A DNA stretch of 35,967 nt from CAYVXE01 sp964455375 (GCA_964455375.1 CAYVXE010000037.1:1-35967); one strand, 5' to 3'; positions 16,502 to 25,532 are shown, counted from the first letter of the stretch. Translations and numbers: made by a program. The notes: generated by a model from the letters alone, not told the origin.

Positions 16502-17930
16502 ATGCTTTTGATAGGCGAGATTGAGGTTGAAGGCCGTATTTGCTGATTTTTCGATCCAGACGTGGGCGGGAAATTTTGAGCATAGTACAGGTTTTTCGTT
16601 TATTCCACCGCATCTTATCCAGGACGGTTTGGATAAACATCTTTTCCCCGTCTTCGAGACTTAGCCCCTCAGGTGGAATCTCTATAACAACATCGGTTGA
16701 CTGTTTTTTTTCACTTAAGATTAATGGAGTACTCGATTGCAGCGCCTCCTCAACGTCTGCACGCGTCACTTCATTTCCTTCTCCCAATAGCACAATTCGT
16801 TCAATGGTGTGGCCCAATTCACGCACATTTCCCGGCCAGGTGTAATTTAGTATCAACGTTTCAGCATCATGGCTAAATGTTCTTAAAGGGCTTTCATATT
16901 CGTTTGCATAATGTGTTAAAAAATGTTGCGCCAACAATAAGATATCATTGCCGCGTTCCCGCAAAGCTGGCAAATGAACGGTGAAAACATTTAATCGATA
17001 ATATAAATCATTCCGGAAGGACCCTTGCTTAATAGCCCCCTGCAAATCCCGATTGGTTGCAGCAATGATTCTGGTTTTGATTTGAATATCACAGATTCCG
17101 CCTAACCGTCTTATTTTTTTTTCTTCCAAAGCTTTCAGTAATTTCACCTGAATAGCCGGCGAAATGTCACCTATTTCATCTAAAAATAACGTACCGGTTT
17201 CTGCCAGCTCAAACAAACCTTTCTTTTGCGTTTTTGCGTCTGTGAAGGCTCCTTTCTCATACCCGAACAATTCAGACTCCAAAAGGTTCTCCGGTAACAC
17301 GTTGCAGTTAATCTCAACGAAAGGGTGCGTCTGTTGAAAACAATTATAATGGATAGCCTTTGCAATCAGTTCCTTTCCGGTGCCTGTTTCTCCGGTGATA
17401 AGAACGGTCACCCATTTTCTCTGGATAATTTTGCTTAAGCGCCGAAAGAGATTCTGAATTTCCGGACTCCGGCCAATGATGCTCGAAAAATTATATTGTT
17501 TTTGCAGCTTACGATGTAACCGTTTTCCCTGGTTAATTTCCTCAAATTGCTGAACTGTTCTTGAGATAATTTTGCGTAATTCTGACGACGCTGTTTCAAC
17601 ATGAACAACCTCATCCACACCAAATTTTACAGCTTTCACAATTCGGTTCATCTGGCTGGCCTTTGTCAAACCAATGACTTTAATGTTTGTGAAATTGCTT
17701 AGAATGGCTTTTGACATTTCCAGGTAATTTCTATCAATATCCACAAGAATAATGTTCGGATTATGAGCTGCAACAATTTTTGCAATTTTATCCTCGTCGG
17801 AAGCTGCAAATATTTGGCAGGAGATGCCACTCAAATAATGTTCATCGATCTGTTTCAGAACATCGGGACTGCCCAAATATAAAAGCACTGCTTCCTCATT
17901 TTTCAAGGCCATTACTGGTCCTGGCAACAT
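16500..17930 (-). CDS. Sigma-54-dependent transcriptional activator with degenerate receiver domain
   Basis: Residues about 10-130 resemble a response-regulator receiver: the phosphoacceptor position is present (ILVDID, Asp64), but the acidic pair near the start is replaced (LLYLGSPD) and the conserved Lys-Pro is missing (VHVETASS), so normal phosphorylation is doubtful. Residues about 150-385 are the AAA+ domain with Walker A GETGTGKE (180-187), GAFTDA in place of GAFTGA (227-232), and Walker B LFLDEIGD. A Fis-type HTH lies at about 435-470. It should activate sigma-54 promoters. It is the last gene after the peptide-transport genes, overlapping the binding-protein gene by 35 nt; the ATG at 17930 has AGGAA upstream, and ATG at 17912 is an alternative. 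Confidence 0.9.
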   Translation of the reverse strand: MLPGPVMALKNEEAVLLYLGSPDVLKQIDEHYLSGISCQIFAASDEDKIAKIVAAHNPNIILVDIDRNYLEMSKAILSNFTNIKVIGLTKASQMNRIVKAVKFGVDEVVHVETASSELRKIISRTVQQFEEINQGKRLHRKLQKQYNFSSIIGRSPEIQNLFRRLSKIIQRKWVTVLITGETGTGKELIAKAIHYNCFQQTHPFVEINCNVLPENLLESELFGYEKGAFTDAKTQKKGLFELAETGTLFLDEIGDISPAIQVKLLKALEEKKIRRLGGICDIQIKTRIIAATNRDLQGAIKQGSFRNDLYYRLNVFTVHLPALRERGNDILLLAQHFLTHYANEYESPLRTFSHDAETLILNYTWPGNVRELGHTIERIVLLGEGNEVTRADVEEALQSSTPLILSEKKQSTDVVIEIPPEGLSLEDGEKMFIQTVLDKMRWNKRKTCTMLKISRPRLDRKISKYGLQPQSRLSKA

Positions 17931-19551
17931 GATATTTCCTTTTCATTTTAGGTATCCACCATTCAGTAATATTTGCAAGAACCCCCCGGGCATCCATTTT
18001 CACACCAGTGATTCTCTTATCAAAAGCTGCAAGTTTTTCCCGGGTGAACAAAAAAGTGTATGGCGCATCATCAAGAATGATTTTTTGAAAATCCGCCCAA
18101 ATTGGTTTTGCTTTGTCAGGATCTAATGTTTTTCGTCCCTTTTCAAGCAGGGCATCAACCGTCGGGTTTCTGTAAGAAATAAAATTATAGCCGCTCTCAA
18201 TTGCTTTTGTGTGCCACAAATCGGTCGGATTCACAGTGAAGTCTGTATCCCATCCTGAAATGACAGCGTCAAATTTCTTGTTCATGAACACATCATCGAT
18301 GAACAAGTTCCACTCCAAGGGCTGAACACGGACTTTCACACCTACCCTTTTTAACTGCGCCTGGATCATTACGGCAACATCTTTGCGCAACTGACTGCCG
18401 CTGTTTGTTTTGAGGGAAAACTCAAACAAATGCCCGTCCCTGTCCAAATAGCCATCGCCATTCGAATCGTGCCATCCATTTTGTTCAAGAATATTGCGGG
18501 CAATTTCGGGATTATACGGATAGTCTTGTAAATACTTGTCATACGCCCAGTTGAAGGGTAAGAATGGTCCGATGATGGGCTCTGCAAGTCCCTCACAAAG
18601 CGTATCGATGATTTCCTGTTTATCAATCGCGTACGTTAGTGCCCGGCGAGTTTCTCGATCAAAAAGCAGGTTCGCAGTATTCCAGCCAATAAAAGAATAG
18701 CTAACGCCTGAATAGTGAATAGTTTGAAATTTATTGCGACTTTTTAATTGCCGTAACCCTACAGGGGTTAAGTTAGGAACAACATCTAAAACGCCTGTAA
18801 GTAGGTTCGTCAACAAAACGGTTTCATCGGGAATGATGACAAAGACAACCCGGTCTACCCAAGGCCTATCTAAAGCAAACACAACATTTGCTTTAAAAAC
18901 AACGGACTGATTTGCTTTCCACTCAACGAGTTGGAAAGGACCATTTCCCACCGGATGCCGGTTGAAATCACATTCGGAAATCTTTTCCGGCGGAATTTTC
19001 TCCAGAATGTGCTGGGGCAATATAGGAATCTGCGTGTCATAGAGTGCGTCCGGGTACGGCTGCTTCAAAATAAACTGGATGGTATAATCATCAACAATCC
19101 GGACATCTCGCACTAAATCGAAACGGCTGCCGGCGGGATAAGCCACTTTTGGATTGGTTGCTAATTTGTAGGTGAAAAGTACATCGTCAGCAGTGGTGGG
19201 TTCCCCGTCAGACCATTGCACATCTTTCCTCAGATGATAGGTCAAAACGGAATCGCCGTTGGTAAAGCGCCATGACTCTGCAAGATAGGGAACGACCCTG
19301 TACTGTTCATCCATTCTGGTCAACCCCATGAACAGCATATTTTGAATAACCTGCAAAGCGTCGGAGTCGGAAGCATTCAATTCATTAAAGGAATCGAAGT
19401 CACCTTTCATCCCAATGACAACCGTTCCTCCGTACTCTGTTTTGTTTTTGTCTTGAGCACCACTGGCGCTGCAGTAAAAAACTGCAACTGCTAAAAACGC
19501 CCAACATATCTTTCTATGTTGGCGCCTGAAACAACTTACTATTTTTTCCAT
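17896..19551 (-). CDS. Peptide ABC transporter substrate-binding protein (SBP family 5)
   Basis: The 551-residue protein has an N-terminal signal (about residues 14-32, AFLAVAVFYCSASGAQ) and the SBP_bac_5 pattern: WRFTNGDSVLTYHLRKDVQWSDGEPTTADDV-type opening (shown here by WSDGEPTTADDVLFTYKL), RRALTYAIDKQEI, and the DSNGDGYLDRDG insert. Family members bind oligopeptides, nickel or other small ligands in the periplasm; peptides are most likely from context. GGGGTG lies 4 nt before the ATG, and the start overlaps the ATPase gene by 38 nt. Its 3' end overlaps the sigma-54 activator gene, so uptake and regulation are probably linked. Confidence 0.9.
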   Translation of the reverse strand: MEKIVSCFRRQHRKICWAFLAVAVFYCSASGAQDKNKTEYGGTVVIGMKGDFDSFNELNASDSDALQVIQNMLFMGLTRMDEQYRVVPYLAESWRFTNGDSVLTYHLRKDVQWSDGEPTTADDVLFTYKLATNPKVAYPAGSRFDLVRDVRIVDDYTIQFILKQPYPDALYDTQIPILPQHILEKIPPEKISECDFNRHPVGNGPFQLVEWKANQSVVFKANVVFALDRPWVDRVVFVIIPDETVLLTNLLTGVLDVVPNLTPVGLRQLKSRNKFQTIHYSGVSYSFIGWNTANLLFDRETRRALTYAIDKQEIIDTLCEGLAEPIIGPFLPFNWAYDKYLQDYPYNPEIARNILEQNGWHDSNGDGYLDRDGHLFEFSLKTNSGSQLRKDVAVMIQAQLKRVGVKVRVQPLEWNLFIDDVFMNKKFDAVISGWDTDFTVNPTDLWHTKAIESGYNFISYRNPTVDALLEKGRKTLDPDKAKPIWADFQKIILDDAPYTFLFTREKLAAFDKRITGVKMDARGVLANITEWWIPKMKRKYHVARTSNGLEK

Positions 19552-20530
19552 CTTTCACCCCACTGTGAATACATTTGACATATCTGTTTTTGCCAATGAA
19601 ATAATTTTCCGGTATGACCTCCTTGCACCTGGATTCAGCCAGGCAACACCTTGGATGAAATGCACACCCTGACGGTAAGTTTATTAAATCGGGTGGATTT
19701 CCTTTGAGAGTCGGCGGTGTCGTGTTGTTGCCTTCTTGTGAAAAGTCAATTCTTGGAATCGCCTGCAGCAGCGCTTCTGTATACGGATGAAGTGGATTCG
19801 TGAATAACGCCTTTGTGGGAGCTTCCTCAACAATTTTGCCGGCGTACATTACGGCTACGCGGTCTGCAATATTGGCGATTATGCCGAGATCGTGAGTAAT
19901 CAGCAACAGTGAAATCTGAAAGTCATTCTTTAATTCCATCAGCAACTCTAATATTTGACTTTGAATGGATACATCCAGAGCAGTTGTGGGTTCATCAGCA
20001 ACAATAAATTGCGGACGGCATGCCAGTGCAATGGCAATGACAATTCGCTGCCTCTGCCCACCGCTTAACTGATGCGGATAACTACCGTAACTACGCTCTG
20101 CATCCGGTAACTGTACCTTGTACATCAAATCAATGGTTTGTTGCTTCGCCTGTTTTCGGGTCAATCCATCATGGGTGCGCATGACTTCGGCTATTTGTTC
20201 ACCAACAGAGATTAATGGATTGAGCGACGACAGCGGGTCTTGCATGATAAAACCCATCTGTTTGCCCCGTATTCGGCGCATCTCCTTTTTAGATAACGAT
20301 AAAAGATTTTGTCCATTGAAACGAATCACTCCTTCCAAAATCCTACCAGGGGCGGGAACAAGCCTGAAAATCGACAAAGCCGTTATTGATTTGCCGCTTC
20401 CGGATTCACCAACAAGAGCAACCGTTTCGCCGGTGTTTATCTCCAGGTCCACCCCGTTCACGGCCATCAAACAGCCGGCTTTGGTGGGGAAATAAGTCTT
20501 AAGTGATTTTATTTTAAGAAGTGGTGTCAT
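19514..20530 (-). CDS. Oligopeptide/dipeptide ABC transporter ATPase (OppD/DppD type)
   Basis: The 338-residue protein has Walker A GESGSGKS, a Q-loop, signature LSGGQRQRIVIAIALA, Walker B FIVADEPTTALD and H-loop LLLITHDLG. The C-terminal oligopeptide-transporter extension has GCAFHPRCCLAESRC, the Cys-rich end typical of this family. It begins directly after the stop of the permease gene. The partner ATPase (OppF/DppF type) is not in this window, so the ATPase either forms a homodimer or pairs with a subunit encoded elsewhere. Confidence 0.92.
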   Translation of the reverse strand: MTPLLKIKSLKTYFPTKAGCLMAVNGVDLEINTGETVALVGESGSGKSITALSIFRLVPAPGRILEGVIRFNGQNLLSLSKKEMRRIRGKQMGFIMQDPLSSLNPLISVGEQIAEVMRTHDGLTRKQAKQQTIDLMYKVQLPDAERSYGSYPHQLSGGQRQRIVIAIALACRPQFIVADEPTTALDVSIQSQILELLMELKNDFQISLLLITHDLGIIANIADRVAVMYAGKIVEEAPTKALFTNPLHPYTEALLQAIPRIDFSQEGNNTTPPTLKGNPPDLINLPSGCAFHPRCCLAESRCKEVIPENYFIGKNRYVKCIHSGVKDGKNSKLFQAPT

Positions 20531-21343
20531 TTAAACGCCTTTAAAGGATTTTAGCCCTTCACCGGTCAAATATAGCCCCACAATTGTTAGCAGAAGCGCT
20601 AAACCGGGAAAAATGATAAGCCACCATGCAAACGGCAAGTTTGCACGCCCGTCGCTGATAATAGACCCCCAACTTGCTAATGGCGGTTGCACTCCCAGAC
20701 CCAGAAAACTCAACGCTGACTCGATTAAAATGATATCAGCGACCCGAATGACAGCCACAGTTACGATGGTTGTGAGTAAATTTGGCAATAAATGCCAAAA
20801 TACAATTCTAAGAGGCCTCAGCCCTGAAAGTTTTGCCTTCACGATAAAGTGTTGATTTTTCAATGAATGGGTTTCGGCTCGTACCAACCGGGCAACATCC
20901 ATCCAGCTCGTCAGTATTAAAACGAAAATTAACCAGAGTAAGCTGGTACCAAAAAGCGCCATCGTTGTCACAGCAATAAAAATCACCGGAAAGGCTAAAA
21001 AAACATCTAACAACCGCATCAAAATATTGTCCGGGATTCCACCTGTGTAGCCAGAAACAACCCCATAGCCTACCCCAATCAATAAAGAAAGCGTCACCAC
21101 TGCAAACGCAATGCCTAACGATATTCTGCCGCCATGCAAAACCCGGGAAAACACATCACGGCCAAATTGGTCTGTGCCAAACCAATGACTTGAGGATGGC
21201 GCAGACAACTTGGTCTGCGCAGGATTGAACAGTGTATCAGGAGAATCTGATGCAATAAATCCGGCACATAAAGTTGCCCCGGCAATCAAGAGGACGAAAA
21301 TCAGCCCCACCCTGAAATTAACAGTTTTTAAAATATCGTTCAT
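20531..21343 (-). CDS. Peptide ABC transporter permease (OppC/DppC type)
   Basis: This is an inner-membrane permease with about six hydrophobic segments. It carries the family motifs HWFGTDQFGRDVFSRVLHGGR and, in the cytoplasmic loop, the EAA-like stretch AKLSGLRPLRIVFWHLLPN. ATG at 21343 is preferred because AAGG lies 6 nt upstream; a TTG at 21370 directly after the previous stop is a weaker alternative. It forms the translocation channel with the permease encoded just upstream. Confidence 0.9.
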   Translation of the reverse strand: MNDILKTVNFRVGLIFVLLIAGATLCAGFIASDSPDTLFNPAQTKLSAPSSSHWFGTDQFGRDVFSRVLHGGRISLGIAFAVVTLSLLIGVGYGVVSGYTGGIPDNILMRLLDVFLAFPVIFIAVTTMALFGTSLLWLIFVLILTSWMDVARLVRAETHSLKNQHFIVKAKLSGLRPLRIVFWHLLPNLLTTIVTVAVIRVADIILIESALSFLGLGVQPPLASWGSIISDGRANLPFAWWLIIFPGLALLLTIVGLYLTGEGLKSFKGV

Positions 21344-21370
21344 TGTATGCCTTACGCAAACAGTGGACAA

Positions 21371-22336
21371 TTAATCGTTGATTCGTATTCTTGGATCTAT
21401 GAGCCTGTAAATGATATCGGAGATGAGATTGCCCGCAATCACCATAATAGCTGCGATGAAATTCATCATAATCAAAACGGGATAATCTTTGGCGAGAACA
21501 GCTTCATACGTCAGTTGCCCAATTCCGGGCCATGAAAATATGACCTCAACAATGAAAGCACCACTGATCAAAAAAGGAAAATAAATTCCGAACAAAGTGA
21601 CGACTGGTAAGAGAGCATTTTTAAACGCGTGTTTGAAATAAACTCTATTTACACTTAGACCTTTGGCTTTGGCAAAGGTAATAAAATCCCGTCTGAGAAT
21701 ATCTCGCATGTGAGCGTGGACGTATCGAGCAAGTGCCGCTGCGCCGGTTACTCCCAGTATGAGTACCGGTAAAACCAGATGCTTAAGTTTGTCACTGACA
21801 AATTGAAAACCGGTCAGTTCACTTGCAAATAGGGATTGAATGCCAGAAGCAGGCAGCCATTGCAATTTTAGACTAAAAACCTCAATGCAGAGTAAGGCAA
21901 GCAGGAAAACCGGTGTAGCATAAACAATCAGGCTTGCATAATCGCTGAGTTTTCCCCAAACTTCGTCTGCGAGTATTCCTCCTGCGATTCCCCACAAACA
22001 TCCAAACAAGATCATGATGAAAAGCGACACGCCGGTCAACAGTAGGGTCGCGGGAATAGCCTCATTTATAACATCTTTGACGGGACGATGTTTTGCCCAG
22101 GAATAACCTAAATCACCGTGAATTACATTTATGCTCCAAACAACAAACTGCTCATGCCACGGTTTATCGACGCCTCTTTGTTCCTTAAGTTGACGCAGAT
22201 TCTCTATCTTCGTTTTAGCGCCGAAGTAAAGATTACTGGCATCCCCCGGGCTCAATTGAAATAACATAAAATTCAACAATGCTACTCCTACCAAGAGCAC
22301 AATTCCCTGCAAAAATCGATTTAACAATAAACGCAT
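21371..22336 (-). CDS. Peptide ABC transporter permease (OppB/DppB type)
   Basis: The 321-residue protein has the OppB layout with an N-terminal membrane segment, the GDLGYSW motif and the RRDFITFAKAKGLSVNRVYF EAA-like loop, followed by FPFLISGAFIVEVIFSWPGIG. It is the first gene of the four-gene transporter plus activator run. No clear Shine-Dalgarno sequence or promoter was found before the ATG. The 139 nt upstream instead hold two hairpins, so readthrough from the DUF5666-repeat gene is possible. Confidence 0.9.
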   Translation of the reverse strand: MRLLLNRFLQGIVLLVGVALLNFMLFQLSPGDASNLYFGAKTKIENLRQLKEQRGVDKPWHEQFVVWSINVIHGDLGYSWAKHRPVKDVINEAIPATLLLTGVSLFIMILFGCLWGIAGGILADEVWGKLSDYASLIVYATPVFLLALLCIEVFSLKLQWLPASGIQSLFASELTGFQFVSDKLKHLVLPVLILGVTGAAALARYVHAHMRDILRRDFITFAKAKGLSVNRVYFKHAFKNALLPVVTLFGIYFPFLISGAFIVEVIFSWPGIGQLTYEAVLAKDYPVLIMMNFIAAIMVIAGNLISDIIYRLIDPRIRIND

Positions 22337-22372
22337 CGTTAGAAATTTACACTCTTTTATGATTAAAGATTA

Positions 22373-22422
22373 CCCCTCATCTATTTGGCTCAAAAAGGGG
22401 GGGGAAATAGATAGATGAGGGG
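22373..22422 (-). terminator. Long hairpin downstream of the DUF5666-repeat gene
   Basis: CCCCTCATCTATTT (22373-22386) pairs with the region 22405-22422 except for a 4-nt bulge, around a loop that includes eight consecutive G on the plus strand. On the minus strand the stem is followed by TAATCTTTAATC, only a weak U-tract. On the plus strand it is followed by TTTATTTTGTTG, which is more terminator-like although no plus-strand gene ends here. Confidence 0.45.
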
Positions 22423-22438
22423 TTTATTTTGTTGTGCC

Positions 22439-22465
22439 TTCCCGAAAAATCATGTCTTCCGGGAA
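22439..22465 (-). other. Short stem-loop after the DUF5666-repeat gene
   Basis: TTCCCG (22439-22444) and CGGGAA (22460-22465) form a 6-bp stem around 15 nt, just after the stop at 22476. It may protect the mRNA 3' end or assist the hairpin at 22373-22422. Confidence 0.3.
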
Positions 22466-22475
22466 ATGCTTCTCC

Positions 22476-25274
22476 TTATTTCAACAACAACATACGCTGT
22501 GTTTTTGTCACAACACCGGTCTCCAGCCTGTACAGGTACACGCCGCTGGCCATGGTAATGCCTCTTTCGTCGCGGCCATTCCATTTTACCTGGTACACGC
22601 CGGGATTCATTGGCGCATTTACAAGAATACGAACCCTTTGTCCCAATAAGTTGAAAACCGTTACTTTTGTATTCACCAGTCCATTTGCATTATTTGGTAC
22701 CTGAAATGAAACAGTGGTTTCCGGATTGAAAGGATTCGGATAATTTTGCAACAAAACAAAGTCATCCGGTGGCGTTCCGCTGCTCTTGATACCGGCTTTA
22801 ATACCGGTAATGAGGCCCGGCTCCTGAACCTTTACTTTCGTGGCGAAATAAAGATTGCCGTTCCCCTTTTGCATGCGGACGTCCACTACCTGACCGGGTT
22901 GCAAATCACTTAAATTTAAAGGCCGGTTGAGTCTGCCCAATATCATGGTTGAAGAGTCGACGAGGATTTGCCTGCCAAGCATTTCAATGCCATTAAAAAC
23001 AACATTCGTTAATTTGCTCGCTAAAAGCGTAACATCCTCAATTTTAATTTTTGTCGCCAAATTCACACCGCCAGCCTGAACACTCGCCTGGACCTCCACG
23101 GTCTGTCCGACTTGCAAATCCGCAAAGGTAATCGAATTGTTGGATTTATCCAGGACGACCGTATTGCCGTCCACCTGAAACTCAACACCCACGACCTGAA
23201 TGAAATTAACATCGAGACTATCGATGGGACCGACGACCTTGACTTCATTCGCAAGGTTATCTTCCACTTTAATACGGATCGCAATAAGTGAGCCATCCGG
23301 CATGAGATCGCCGCGTATTTCCACCGACAAACCCACAAACAGATCTGCAAATGAAATGGTGTTATTATTATTGTCAAAGACCGCAGTGTTTTCGGTAACA
23401 CCAAATGTCTTACCGAGAAGTGTGACCGAGTTGTCGGTTAATTCTTCAATCGTACCTCGCAGTTCAACTTCATCTACAATTCTGTCCTCCACTTTAATTT
23501 TTGTTGCCAGAATTGTACCGTCAGCCTGAACATCACCACGAATTTCCACAAGCATGCCAACTTGTAATTGCGCAAATGCAATTGGAATATTTTGTTTGTT
23601 TAAAATAATTGTATTTGCATCGACCAAAAAGGCTACGCCACCTACAACAATGCTATCGGCATGAATTTTCTCAATGGTTGCGGTGAGTTCGACCTCATCA
23701 TTAAACATATCTTCAATTTTGATCTTTGTGGTAATCAGCGAACCGTCGGAAGCGACATCTGCACGAATTTCGACGAGGTCCCCGACCTGTAAGCTTGCAA
23801 AAGAAATCATCTGATTGTTATTGTCCAGAATGACCGTTGAATCAGTGACGATAAAACTAAAACCATTTACGGTAAGCACATGATCACCAATTTCTTCGAT
23901 GACGCCTGACAAGTCCACTTCATCATTAAAATTATCCTCAAGCTTAATTTTCGTTGCCAGCAAAGTGCCGTTATTTAATCTATTTGCCCGCACTTCCACC
24001 AGAGCACCGATCTGAATATCCGACAGCGGAATGGGTTGATTGTTATTGTTCAAAATATCGGTGGAATCATCCACTGTAAAAATGAACCCTGAGACAGTAA
24101 TTGCATTTCCTGCGATCTCGGTGACTTCACCGGTAATTTCGATTTCATCATCACCAAAATTATTACCTCGGTCTTCAATATTAATTTTTGTAGCAGTCAA
24201 GACGTTACCGGCTCCAACATCGCCACGAATTTCAACGACCATTCCTACTTCCAGCACGGAAAAAGCGATCTGCACATCATCGTTATCCAGAACATCTGTG
24301 TCGCTGGTTACCAGAAAAAGAACCCCATTAACGGAAACCGACGTTTCGGTTAACGCATCAATCGTGCCAGTGAATTCAACTTCATCCCTTTCCGGGTCTT
24401 CAAGGCGGATTCTGGTTGCTAATAATGTGCCGTCACTCTGCATGTCGGCGCGAACACGAACAAGGTCGCCGACTTTCAAATCGGTCAGTGAAATAGGATT
24501 CTTATCAAGATTAAGAATCTCGGTTGTTGCATCCACAAAAAACGTGTCACCAAAAACCACAATGTTGTTTGCACCCACGGACTCGATCAATCCGGTCAAT
24601 TCAACTTCACCATTTCCCTGGTTCATTCTGCGGTTTTCTAATTTAATACTCACAGCCACCAAATCCCCTTGCTCGTTGCGGACGGCCTGCACCTCCACAA
24701 AATCATTCAGCAACAAATCTGCAAACATGAGAGCTACATTATTATTGTCAAAGACTTGCGTGTTTGCTGTCACAAAGATTGTCGAGCCGTTAACCTGCAA
24801 AAAGTCGGTCCCCAGACTTGCTATGGCGCCTCTTATTTTCACATCTTCTCCGATTGGAGTCGCAGCATCTATAATCTGAACATCTACTTCTACTCGAAAC
24901 TCCTGGCCGCTGTCATCTCGGATGCGTGCCTCCCACTGCCAGTTAGCTGTATTCGGGTCGGCTGTGCTCAGAACAATCTGACTCTCATAGGTTCCGTCCA
25001 ATAAATTAGTGAAGCTACCCTCAAATTCATCGCCGCCGCTATTTGCTTTCAACTTAAATTCATTTTTATCAATATCTGTGTAGTCAATTTTCGGCGCCGA
25101 GACTTTCATATAAAGCGTGTCCTCGCGGGAGAACAAACGATTGTTTGTTGAAAAGTCGGCCTTTTTTGACAGGACAAAATTCCCTTGTGCATACATTTGG
25201 CTGTTTCCTGAGACCAAACTGATGAAAAAGGCAACGCTCATTAAAAAACGAAACTGTAACTTAAATTTCTTCAT
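22476..25274 (-). CDS. Secreted protein with nine DUF5666-type repeats and a C-terminal sorting tail
   Basis: The 932-residue protein starts with a signal peptide ending near MYAQ (about residue 30), then an Ig-like stretch (about 35-140). Nine tandem units of about 75 residues follow (about 147-820), each with the pattern TGxIexL...I.V.G..F.V...T.ilnnnn..I.f.dLqvG..VEiraD....G.L.ATKIKIED. The last 110 residues are a FlgD/Ig-like tail with LLQNYPNPFNPETTVSF and ending RMLLLK, a type IX-like secretion or surface signal in related phyla. The DUF5666 function is unknown. The start at 25274 has AGGAGG 4 nt upstream; an ATG at 25325 lacks one. A strong sigma-54 promoter lies 53 nt before the start. 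Confidence 0.87.
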   Translation of the reverse strand: MKKFKLQFRFLMSVAFFISLVSGNSQMYAQGNFVLSKKADFSTNNRLFSREDTLYMKVSAPKIDYTDIDKNEFKLKANSGGDEFEGSFTNLLDGTYESQIVLSTADPNTANWQWEARIRDDSGQEFRVEVDVQIIDAATPIGEDVKIRGAIASLGTDFLQVNGSTIFVTANTQVFDNNNVALMFADLLLNDFVEVQAVRNEQGDLVAVSIKLENRRMNQGNGEVELTGLIESVGANNIVVFGDTFFVDATTEILNLDKNPISLTDLKVGDLVRVRADMQSDGTLLATRIRLEDPERDEVEFTGTIDALTETSVSVNGVLFLVTSDTDVLDNDDVQIAFSVLEVGMVVEIRGDVGAGNVLTATKINIEDRGNNFGDDEIEITGEVTEIAGNAITVSGFIFTVDDSTDILNNNNQPIPLSDIQIGALVEVRANRLNNGTLLATKIKLEDNFNDEVDLSGVIEEIGDHVLTVNGFSFIVTDSTVILDNNNQMISFASLQVGDLVEIRADVASDGSLITTKIKIEDMFNDEVELTATIEKIHADSIVVGGVAFLVDANTIILNKQNIPIAFAQLQVGMLVEIRGDVQADGTILATKIKVEDRIVDEVELRGTIEELTDNSVTLLGKTFGVTENTAVFDNNNNTISFADLFVGLSVEIRGDLMPDGSLIAIRIKVEDNLANEVKVVGPIDSLDVNFIQVVGVEFQVDGNTVVLDKSNNSITFADLQVGQTVEVQASVQAGGVNLATKIKIEDVTLLASKLTNVVFNGIEMLGRQILVDSSTMILGRLNRPLNLSDLQPGQVVDVRMQKGNGNLYFATKVKVQEPGLITGIKAGIKSSGTPPDDFVLLQNYPNPFNPETTVSFQVPNNANGLVNTKVTVFNLLGQRVRILVNAPMNPGVYQVKWNGRDERGITMASGVYLYRLETGVVTKTQRMLLLK
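22815..24836 (-). repeat. Nine tandem DUF5666-type protein repeats (about 225 bp each)
   Basis: The repeats are clear at protein level but diverged at DNA level, so they are an old duplication series rather than recent slippage. Units 4-7 are the most alike; the ninth lacks the acidic end (VKVQEPG instead of IKIEDxx). Confidence 0.8.
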
Positions 25275-25278
25275 GATT

Positions 25279-25284
25279 CCTCCT
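25279..25284 (-). promoter_or_regulatory. Shine-Dalgarno deciding the start of the DUF5666-repeat gene
   Basis: AGGAGG on the minus strand is 4 nt before ATG 25274 and rules against the longer reading from 25325. Confidence 0.8.
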
Positions 25285-25327
25285 GATGTCTTGTAATTTT
25301 GTATTTTTAGAAATTTGCCCTTCACAA

Positions 25328-25343
25328 GGCAATTAGAATGCCA
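25328..25343 (-). promoter_or_regulatory. Sigma-54 promoter of the DUF5666-repeat gene
   Basis: On the minus strand TGGCAT-TCTAA-TTGCC matches the -24/-12 consensus TGGCAC-N5-TTGCA at both dinucleotides (GG and GC) with correct spacing. It ends 53 nt before the start codon, giving a leader of about 43 nt. Confidence 0.7.
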
Positions 25344-25442
25344 GATTTTTATTATACAGCCTTAAATAACTGTTTTTATTTACATAAGAACATATTCTTA
25401 CATATATGCAAATAAAACTGACAGTATTTTAGTCCGTTTTAT

Positions 25443-25479
25443 TGTGCAAACAATTCGTCCCTTGAGAAAAATTTGCACA
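25443..25479. promoter_or_regulatory. Inverted-repeat upstream activator site between divergent genes
   Basis: TGTGCAAA (25443-25450) and TTTGCACA (25472-25479) are perfect inverted 8-mers 21 nt apart. Relative to the predicted receiver-gene transcript start (about 25559) they lie at -80 to -116. Relative to the divergent promoter they lie at about -126 to -162. The same repeat occurs at 32483-32520. The rest of the roughly 330-base gap (25275-25604) is AT-rich with further TGCAAA-like words and no gene. Confidence 0.55.
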
Positions 25480-25532
25480 GTATATTTGGATTGCATATTC
25501 AGATTTATTTCTGTAAACTATACCCAATCCGT

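Noticed and set aside
22337..22475. Sigma-54 promoter for the peptide importer operon
   Set aside because: AGGCAC occurs on the minus strand but no TTGC follows at the right distance.
22815..24836. CRISPR-like or satellite DNA repeats
   Set aside because: Periodicity is at protein level (about 75 residues) with diverged DNA; there are no short identical repeats with spacers.
24040..24879. 279-codon plus-strand reading frame
   Set aside because: It is a low-complexity Ser/Thr-rich shadow of the DUF5666 repeats.
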